From: Lachnospiraceae bacterium
Lineage (GTDB): Bacteria; Bacillota; Clostridia; Lachnospirales; Lachnospiraceae
Assembly (NCBI GenBank): GCA_017443685.1
Contig: JAFSYD010000013.1
Location: 1 to 14,318 of the forward strand
DNA: 14,318 bases
Direction of reading: 5' to 3'
In this document: positions 1-5,329 of the stretch, in pieces
How positions within the stretch are numbered: the first letter of the stretch is position 1
Layout: each line of letters opens with the position of its first letter
Position numbers and translations under genes: made by a program
Notes under the pieces: model-generated
The model's database searches: none
What the model saw: the letters and a program-made list of their open reading frames with translations, nothing else
Told to the model about the DNA's origin: nothing

Positions 1-2146
1 AAGTTCCGCCGTCAAGGTTCGTATAGACCGCCTCATCCATATCCCGCTTCGTCGTGACGGTCGGCTTTTTATCGAAACCTTTCAGGCAATATTCGATCCG
101 CGGATTGTTCAGCGAGTAAGACAGCGCGTAACCGTGAATCTTAATCCGCCGAATGCTCGACGGCAGGGTCACAACCCCGCTTTCGTCGAGATAGATCTGC
201 TCGTCATCTGCCTCAATAAACGGCACGGTAAGCCGGATGTTCGTCGAAGTCGCGTGTGCCTCATTGATGTTCACCATCGACACGCCCGTCGTTCCGGCAA
301 CATACAGATCACCGTCCTCCGACACATAATTATGCGAATTCGCCGTGGTCACATGCGCAAGGCCGCTCGTCGCGTCATACAGCACGTAATCGATCTTTTT
401 ATTCTCCAGCATCATATCCGCATTTACCACATAAATACCGCCGGAACCAAGCACCCAGACATTGTTATTCTCATCGAAGAAAATGTCGAAATTGTTCGCA
501 TACGGGAAATCCGAGATCGTGGTAACTTCGCCGTCCTTATAATAGGCAACGGAATTACTCGTGATCAGCCACAGTACCTTCCTGCCCTCATCCCATTTTG
601 CCCGCAGGATAACATCCGACCGCAGGCCGTCCGAGCTGCGGATTGCCGTCATATTCTCATCCCTATCCACGATATACAGACCGTCGCCGTCGCTTCCCAT
701 GTAAAAATTCCCGTCGGAATCCTCCTCCAGTGTCAAAAGCTCGGTATTCAAAAGCCCGTCCTCCACGCCGAAGGACTTGAACGGCTCACCGTCCCGAAGC
801 ACCGTGATCCCGCCGCTTGCGGATACGACAATATCGCCGTTCGCCCGCTCGCAGGTCGTACGTACGCGGTTCGATGGCAGGCCGCTCTCCGATGTGTACT
901 CCCGGATACTCCCGTCCGCGCCAAGCCTTACAAGGCCGTGCTCCGAGAACGTGCTCACCCAGAGATTGCCCTTGGAATCGCTCTTTATACAGCGCACCCG
1001 CGCCTCGGAAAGCAGATCGGAAACCGGCGTCTGCTTTACCTGCCGGTGCTCGTCCAACACCACAAGCCCGGTATCCGTACCGATGTACAGGTCGCCGTTG
1101 TAGAGGATCGTCGTGTTGCAGACCCTGTCATACACGCCCGCAACCCGCGTGATATTTGCAAAAACGCTGTCCGTGATCTTCATAATTCCCTGGCGTGACG
1201 ATGCAAACCAAAGATTCCCCTCGTAATCCACCATCATTTTATCCACGGAATTATTCATATCGACCTGCGACAGCTTCATATAATTGCCGTCACTGTCAAT
1301 GTGCGCGATGCCGTCGTCCGCACCGATCCAGATCTCATCGCCGACCAGCTCGATCGTTTTGATATGCTCCTGTTCGGGCGTCTCAATGATCTCATAATCC
1401 TTCATTCCGCCGTCCATATCGGCGTGGATGATCGCCTTGCCCTCCGTCCCGAGGTACACCCAGCCCTCGCGTTTGTCATCGACCGTAATACAGCTGACCG
1501 CGCCAATATCCAGCTCGTCATCCACAAAATAGTCTTTCACCTCCGTGCCGTCGACGGAAAAGAAATTACCATCATAGGTCTCCCCGTAAACAATGCCTCT
1601 TGCATCGGTGCGCAGCTCGCAGACATAGTCCGTCGAAATCCGCGGATCCTCGTATGCATGCACCGTCTCGCCATCGTAATAGACCATCCCCTGTGTCGTT
1701 CCGAACAAAATGTTGCCGGCGCCATCCTCCGCGATCGAACGCACCGAAGAAGACGGAACGCCTTCCGCCCGGGAAAGCATCGAAATGTCGTTGCCCCTTA
1801 CCAGTGCCACGCCGCTGTCGTTCGTCCCCACCCAAAGCTGCCCCTTCGAGTCGACAAACATACTGACGACGGAAGCGATGCCGGTGGACGCCGCATACCG
1901 GTCAAACGTTGACCCGTCATAGCGGATCAGCCCGCTGTAGCTGCCGATCCAGATAAAGCCGTCGGTCGTCTGCGCGATCACGTTTGCCTCCGAGGTCGGC
2001 ATACCGATGCTCGAATCATACATCACCGAGGTCTGCCCGACCTCAAGCCCCGTGTGATCGGGCTTCGCCTGCACGTCTAAGACAGGGGATACAATAAGTG
2101 CCGCCGAAAGAACCATCGCAGAAATTTTCACAAAAGAGTTTTTCAT
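1..2146 (-). CDS. Two-component-regulator beta-propeller sensor, secreted N-terminal part (partial, 3' end outside window)
   Basis: The reading frame is open from the ATG at 2146 to the window edge, giving 715 residues. Residues 1-27 form a signal peptide: MKNSFVK, a hydrophobic core, then VQA before KPD. After it come about 13 short repeats of the Reg_prop type, each with an aromatic/hydrophobic strand followed by G and a turn, for example GFIWIGSYSGLIRYDG, GQLWVGTNDSGVALVRG and GNLWFASSRQGIMKITD. This is enough for two seven-bladed propellers. The last residues (PRIEYCLKGFDKK, then AVYTNLDGGT) match the start of a Y_Y_Y domain, which in this family precedes a membrane span and a cytoplasmic output domain. 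By family knowledge this is an extracellular ligand sensor. The output (histidine kinase, GGDEF or other) is not visible. Only a weak AGAAAG-like ribosome site precedes the start. Confidence 0.85.
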   Translation of the reverse strand, partial: MKNSFVKISAMVLSAALIVSPVLDVQAKPDHTGLEVGQTSVMYDSSIGMPTSEANVIAQTTDGFIWIGSYSGLIRYDGSTFDRYAASTGIASVVSMFVDSKGQLWVGTNDSGVALVRGNDISMLSRAEGVPSSSVRSIAEDGAGNILFGTTQGMVYYDGETVHAYEDPRISTDYVCELRTDARGIVYGETYDGNFFSVDGTEVKDYFVDDELDIGAVSCITVDDKREGWVYLGTEGKAIIHADMDGGMKDYEIIETPEQEHIKTIELVGDEIWIGADDGIAHIDSDGNYMKLSQVDMNNSVDKMMVDYEGNLWFASSRQGIMKITDSVFANITRVAGVYDRVCNTTILYNGDLYIGTDTGLVVLDEHRQVKQTPVSDLLSEARVRCIKSDSKGNLWVSTFSEHGLVRLGADGSIREYTSESGLPSNRVRTTCERANGDIVVSASGGITVLRDGEPFKSFGVEDGLLNTELLTLEEDSDGNFYMGSDGDGLYIVDRDENMTAIRSSDGLRSDVILRAKWDEGRKVLWLITSNSVAYYKDGEVTTISDFPYANNFDIFFDENNNVWVLGSGGIYVVNADMMLENKKIDYVLYDATSGLAHVTTANSHNYVSEDGDLYVAGTTGVSMVNINEAHATSTNIRLTVPFIEADDEQIYLDESGVVTLPSSIRRIKIHGYALSYSLNNPRIEYCLKGFDKKPTVTTKRDMDEAVYTNLDGGT

Positions 2147-2183
2147 AAGTATTTTCAAATCTTTCTGATAAAAATAAGAAGTC

Positions 2184-2217
2184 AAAAAAATACGCGCGGA
2201 CTGCCGTTGCAATCCGC
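2184..2217 (-). terminator. Intrinsic terminator after flagellin gene
   Basis: On the minus strand GCGGATTGC (2209-2217) pairs with GCAGTCCGC (2196-2204) around a four-base loop. The stem has nine pairs including one G-U, and a run of seven T follows (2184-2190). It lies 39 bases after the flagellin stop codon and only about 40 bases before the sensor start codon. Confidence 0.8.
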
Positions 2218-2222
2218 ACGTC

Positions 2223-2251
2223 ATAATAACGCATCTTACTGAAAAAATCAA
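2223..2251 (-). promoter_or_regulatory. SigA-like promoter for the propeller sensor gene
   Basis: On the minus strand the -35 TTGATT (2246-2251) is separated by exactly 17 bases from the -10 TATTAT (2223-2228). The predicted start near 2216 lies at the foot of the flagellin terminator hairpin. The sensor mRNA would therefore begin with that stem-loop. This is a motif match only. Confidence 0.5.
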
Positions 2252-2255
2252 TGGT

Positions 2256-3017
2256 CTATGAGAACAAAGCCTTTGCCTGACTTGCCCGGTTATCCATCAT
2301 ATTTTTCTTCAGCTTCATCTGATACTGCTGGAGCGACTGCTGCTTCTTGATCTCTGTCATCCCTGCGCCCATATCCTGGTCTACTTTCCGGCTGTAGCTT
2401 GCCACCGTATTCGTACGGCCAACATTCAGATTGTTATACGCATGCTCGAAACCATTGAACTGCGCACCGCCTGATGCGCGCATACCGTCAAGCTTCTCCA
2501 GTACACCGTCAATGTCATCCAAAAAGCTCGCGCTGCTGACATCCAGGTTCGTAAGCCCCAGACCCGAAAGGGTAGCATCATTCGTGGTAAGCTCCGTATC
2601 GCCGCCCTGCCCCATCGAGATCTGCATCGAGCCGCCCGTGCCGTCAAGAAGATTCTTAGTGTTGTAATTCGTCTGTCCGGCAATATCGCCGATGCCCTGT
2701 GCCAGCTGGTTCACCTCCGCCTGGATCGCGTCGCGGTCAGACTGTGACAGCAAACCGTTCTGTGCCTGTACGCCCAGCTCACGCATCCGCTGGAGACTGT
2801 CGGTAATATTGCCAAGAGCGCCATCCTGTATCTTGGACGCATCCTGTGCCGACGCTACATTATTCGCACCTGCCTTCATTGAACGCTGCTGCGCTTCCAT
2901 GCGCTCAGCCTGCGCCAGACCCGCCGCGTCATCCGCCGCCGAATTGATCCGCTTTCCGGACGACATATTACGGTAAGCATTCGATAAATTGGTGTTGCTG
3001 ATATGGGAAATACTCAT
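2256..3017 (-). CDS. Short divergent flagellin
   Basis: A 253-residue protein with a clear flagellin N-terminal domain: SSGKRINSAADDAAGLAQAE at about 19-38, then SLQRMRELGVQAQNG and the domain end NTKNLLDGT near residue 126. A short middle follows, with no D2/D3 insertion, and then a recognisable but altered C-terminal helix (GAQFNGFEHAYNNL, SRKVDQDM, QQSLQQYQ). Flagellin is the filament subunit exported through the flagellar type III apparatus. The segment before SSGKRIN is about a dozen residues shorter than in Bacillus Hag as I recall it. The C-terminus is lysine-rich (KLKKNMMDNRASQAKALFS) where typical flagellins end in Gln/Leu-rich sequence. A strong AAAGGAGGGTGAT ribosome site supports the start. 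No other flagellar gene is nearby, so it may be an accessory filament subunit or a non-filament relative. Confidence 0.88.
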   Translation of the reverse strand: MSISHISNTNLSNAYRNMSSGKRINSAADDAAGLAQAERMEAQQRSMKAGANNVASAQDASKIQDGALGNITDSLQRMRELGVQAQNGLLSQSDRDAIQAEVNQLAQGIGDIAGQTNYNTKNLLDGTGGSMQISMGQGGDTELTTNDATLSGLGLTNLDVSSASFLDDIDGVLEKLDGMRASGGAQFNGFEHAYNNLNVGRTNTVASYSRKVDQDMGAGMTEIKKQQSLQQYQMKLKKNMMDNRASQAKALFS

Positions 3018-3072
3018 TTTCTATCACCCTCCTTTGCAATAGAAACGTATAAAAGGTGCCAATCACAGTCTT

Positions 3073-3101
3073 ATTATAGCACATCTTTCCGTTTTTGTCA
3101 G
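3073..3101 (-). promoter_or_regulatory. SigA-like promoter of flagellin gene
   Basis: On the minus strand the -35 CTGACA (3096-3101) and the -10 TATAAT (3073-3078) are 17 bases apart. A TGC directly before the -10 makes it an extended -10. The start would be near 3066, leaving a leader of roughly 48 bases with the strong ribosome site. I see no sigma-28/SigD-type flagellar promoter (TAAA then GCCGATAA) in the 116-base gap. Confidence 0.7.
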
Positions 3102-3133
3102 CAACATTTTTCGAATCTTTAATGTCCGCTATG

Positions 3134-4501
3134 TTATACCTGCGGCAGTCCTGCCACGCTTGCCGCGATCTCCTCGTCGGACGGGATGTAATCCTCCATC
3201 TTTCCGTCGTGGAACTGCTCGTATGCATACATATCGAAGTAGCCCGTTCCGGTCAGACCGAAGACGATCGTCTTCTCCTCGCCGGTTTCCCTGCACTTCT
3301 TTGCCTCATCGATCGCAACCTTGATCGCGTGTGAGCTTTCCGGTGCCGGAAGGATACCTTCCACACGCGCGAACTCCTCAGCAGCCGCGAACACGTCTGT
3401 CTGTGCTACGCTCCTCGCCGTCATATAGCCGTCCGCATACAGCTGGGACAGCGTCGAGCTCATCCCGTGATAACGCAGTCCGCCCGCGTGATTCGGCGCT
3501 GGCATAAAGCCCGAACCTAAGGTATACATTTTCGCCAGCGGACATACCATGCCGGTATCGCAGAAGTCATACGCATAGGTTCCGCGTGTGAACGACGGGC
3601 AGGAACGCGGCTCTACCGCAATGATCTCATAATCCGCTTCGCCGCGCAGCTTCTCTCCCATGAACGGCGCGATCAGGCCGCCTAAGTTCGAGCCGCCGCC
3701 CGCACAGCCGATGATCATATCCGGCTTGATGCCGTATTTATCGAATGCCGCCTTTGTTTCTAAACCGATCACACTTTGATGCAGGAGCACCTGATTTAAC
3801 ACGCTGCCCAAAACATAGCGGTATCCTTCGGTGCTCGTTGCAACCTCAACCGCCTCAGAGATCGCGCATCCGAGGCTGCCGTTCGTTCCCGGGAAATCCG
3901 CCAGCATCTTTTTGCCGATATTCGTCGTTTCCGACGGCGACGGCGTTACGGACGCGCCGTATACACGCATTACCTCGCGGCGGAACGGCTTCTGCTCGTA
4001 AGACACCTTTACCATATACACCTTGCAGTCCAGTCCGAAATACGAGCACGCCATCGAGAGCGCCGTACCCCACTGGCCTGCGCCGGTCTCGGTCGTTACG
4101 CCCTTTAACCCCTGCTTTTTCGCATAATATGCCTGCGCGATCGCGGAATTCAGCTTATGGGACCCGCTTGTGTTGTTCCCTTCGAATTTGTAATAGATCT
4201 TCGCCGGGGTCTGCAATTTTTCCTCTAAACAGTACGCCCTTACCAGCGGCGACGGCCGGTACATCTTGTAAAAACTGCGGATCTCTTCCGGGATCTCAAT
4301 GAATGCCGTATCATTATCCAGCTCCTGCTTAACGAGCTCCTCGCAGAATACGGGCGCGAGCTCTTCCGCCGTCATGGGCTGGTGCGTTCCGGGATTCAAA
4401 AGCGGCGCGGGCTTATTTTTCATGTCCGCCCGCAGGTTGTACCAGCTTTTGGGCATCTCATTTTCTTCGAGATAGATTTTGTAGGGAATCGTTGTTGCCA
4501 T
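3134..4501 (-). CDS. trpB: TrpB2-type tryptophan synthase beta-like PLP enzyme
   Basis: A 455-residue fold-type II PLP enzyme of the TrpB2 branch, which condenses indole with serine (or O-phosphoserine in some members) to make tryptophan. The PLP lysine sits in NNTSGSHKLNSA (about K116), followed by TTETGAGQWGTALS and the phosphate-binding GCAGGGSNLGG. The length and the N-terminal YNLRADMKNKPAPLLNPGT segment are typical of TrpB2 and longer than TrpB1. The start at 4501 is chosen over an in-frame ATG at 4519. AAAGGAGAGG lies immediately after that upstream ATG and is correctly spaced as the ribosome site for ATGGCAACAACG. No trpA or other trp gene is adjacent, so it probably works alone, for example salvaging indole. 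I see no clear terminator before the flagellin promoter. Confidence 0.93.
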   Translation of the reverse strand: MATTIPYKIYLEENEMPKSWYNLRADMKNKPAPLLNPGTHQPMTAEELAPVFCEELVKQELDNDTAFIEIPEEIRSFYKMYRPSPLVRAYCLEEKLQTPAKIYYKFEGNNTSGSHKLNSAIAQAYYAKKQGLKGVTTETGAGQWGTALSMACSYFGLDCKVYMVKVSYEQKPFRREVMRVYGASVTPSPSETTNIGKKMLADFPGTNGSLGCAISEAVEVATSTEGYRYVLGSVLNQVLLHQSVIGLETKAAFDKYGIKPDMIIGCAGGGSNLGGLIAPFMGEKLRGEADYEIIAVEPRSCPSFTRGTYAYDFCDTGMVCPLAKMYTLGSGFMPAPNHAGGLRYHGMSSTLSQLYADGYMTARSVAQTDVFAAAEEFARVEGILPAPESSHAIKVAIDEAKKCRETGEEKTIVFGLTGTGYFDMYAYEQFHDGKMEDYIPSDEEIAASVAGLPQV

Positions 4502-4521
4502 TGTTTCCTCTCCTTTCATAC

Positions 4522-4547
4522 AAAAAGCTCCGTCATAGTCGGAGCTT
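4522..4547 (-). terminator. Intrinsic terminator inside the trpB2 leader (possible attenuator)
   Basis: On the minus strand AAGCTCCG (4540-4547) pairs perfectly with CGGAGCTT (4525-4532) around a seven-base loop. The T run spans 4522-4526. It lies downstream of the trpB2 promoter and upstream of the ribosome site, so it should cut the trpB2 transcript short unless it is relieved. It could also stop read-through from the shikimate kinase gene. Confidence 0.75.
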
Positions 4548-4555
4548 AGTCAGTC

Positions 4556-4565
4556 AAGTGCACTT
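4556..4565. promoter_or_regulatory. Ten-base perfect palindrome at the trpB2 transcription start
   Basis: AAGTGCACTT is a perfect palindrome that lies where transcription from the trpB2 promoter should begin. This is a plausible position for a repressor operator, but a ten-base palindrome can arise by chance and no matching regulator is visible. Confidence 0.3.
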
Positions 4566-4571
4566 CATCAT

Positions 4572-4600
4572 AGTAAAGCATATCTGACCGAAAATGTCAA
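4572..4600 (-). promoter_or_regulatory. SigA-like promoter of trpB2
   Basis: On the minus strand a perfect -35 TTGACA (4595-4600) is followed after 17 bases by the -10 TTTACT (4572-4577). A TGC just before the -10 provides an extended -10 element. It lies entirely between the shikimate kinase stop and trpB2. Confidence 0.7.
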
Positions 4601-4615
4601 ACGCATTTTTAAATA

Positions 4616-5158
4616 TCATTCCCTGCCTTCCGCAAACCGCGCGGCCAGACTCGCAACCACGTCTTCCAGGCTGTGTCCGTCCTCTTTTACTGTAATGTCC
4701 GCGTAAAGCTCATATAAGACGATCCGTTCCCGATACAGCTCTTCGATCGTCTGTCCGTCCTTTAACACGACACCGCGCTGCTTCGCGTTGTGCAGACGGC
4801 GCATCAGCGTATCGTAATCAATGTGCAGATACACAACCGTCCCAAGCGCTTTCAGATGTGCCATCGCCTTTTCTCCGTAGACAACGCTTCCGCCGGTCGC
4901 AACCACGGTGTTGTCCGAAGCAAAAGACAGACAGACCTCCTCCTCCATCCGAAGGAAGCCTGCCAGCCCCTCAGCTTCCATGATGTCCTTCAGCTTCCTG
5001 CCCGCGTGGCGCTGCAGCAGCAGATCCGTATCGACAAAATCCATTCCCAGAATTTTCGCCAGGATCACGCCTGCCGTGCTTTTGCCCGCCGTCGGCATGC
5101 CGATCAGAATAATGTTATTTCGTTCCATCTTTTCCGTTGTCGTGATCTGCCCATTCAT
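4616..5158 (-). CDS. aroK: Shikimate kinase (clostridial variant)
   Basis: A 180-residue P-loop kinase that phosphorylates shikimate with ATP in aromatic amino acid synthesis. Visible are the Walker A GMPTAGKST (20-28), the substrate Asp motif DTD (43-45), GFLRMEE in the place of the usual FR..E, ATGGSVVYG (87-95) in the place of GGG, and the lid RGVVLKDGQT (128-137) followed by YRER. The altered motifs match a clostridial shikimate-kinase group as I remember it, but they leave room for a related small-molecule kinase. The next gene makes a tryptophan-forming enzyme, which fits. Two starts are possible: 5158 lacks a ribosome site, while the ATG at 5128 (MERNNIILIG) matches the usual family start but also has only a weak site. 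A possible -10 TAGAAT lies just upstream of 5158. Confidence 0.82.
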   Translation of the reverse strand: MNGQITTTEKMERNNIILIGMPTAGKSTAGVILAKILGMDFVDTDLLLQRHAGRKLKDIMEAEGLAGFLRMEEEVCLSFASDNTVVATGGSVVYGEKAMAHLKALGTVVYLHIDYDTLMRRLHNAKQRGVVLKDGQTIEELYRERIVLYELYADITVKEDGHSLEDVVASLAARFAEGRE

Positions 5159-5244
5159 AACGTCATCATTCTACACGATTTCCCTTTGAAAAGGAAGCCG
5201 TATCTTTCCCAGACACGATCCCCGACGCGGACAAGTTCAAAGAA

Positions 5245-5277
5245 GGCGGGATGTTCCAATTAAGGAACCATCTCGCC
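5245..5277 (-). terminator. Terminator-like hairpin after the kinase operon
   Basis: GGCGAGATGGTTCC (5264-5277) and GGAACATCCCGCC (5245-5257) on the minus strand form a 12-pair stem around a six-base loop, with one mismatch and one bulge. Only a short interrupted T tract (TTCTTT) follows. It ends the five-gene signalling operon about 50 bases past the kinase stop codon. The rest of the 171-base gap (5159-5329) shows nothing else clear. Confidence 0.6.
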
Positions 5278-5329
5278 TCTTCCTGACATAACACGTTCCC
5301 CCGTGAATCTATCGTAACGGTTAGCAGAA

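Noticed and set aside
134..1198. Long plus-strand open frame of 354 residues
   Set aside because: It is antisense to the propeller sensor, has no recognisable domain, and is rich in Arg/His/Ile in the way expected of a GC-rich shadow frame.
2043..2234. Minus-strand frame of 62 residues across the sensor start
   Set aside because: It overlaps the terminator hairpin and the signal-peptide coding region in another frame and has no recognisable features.
4502..4519. Upstream start of trpB2 at 4519 (MKGEETM)
   Set aside because: The codons AAA GGA GAG GAA are the ribosome site for the ATG at 4501, so the first six residues are unlikely to be translated.
4502..4600. T-box riboswitch before trpB2
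   Set aside because: The leader is about 64 bases in total and lacks the T-box AGGGTGG-type sequence and specifier stem.
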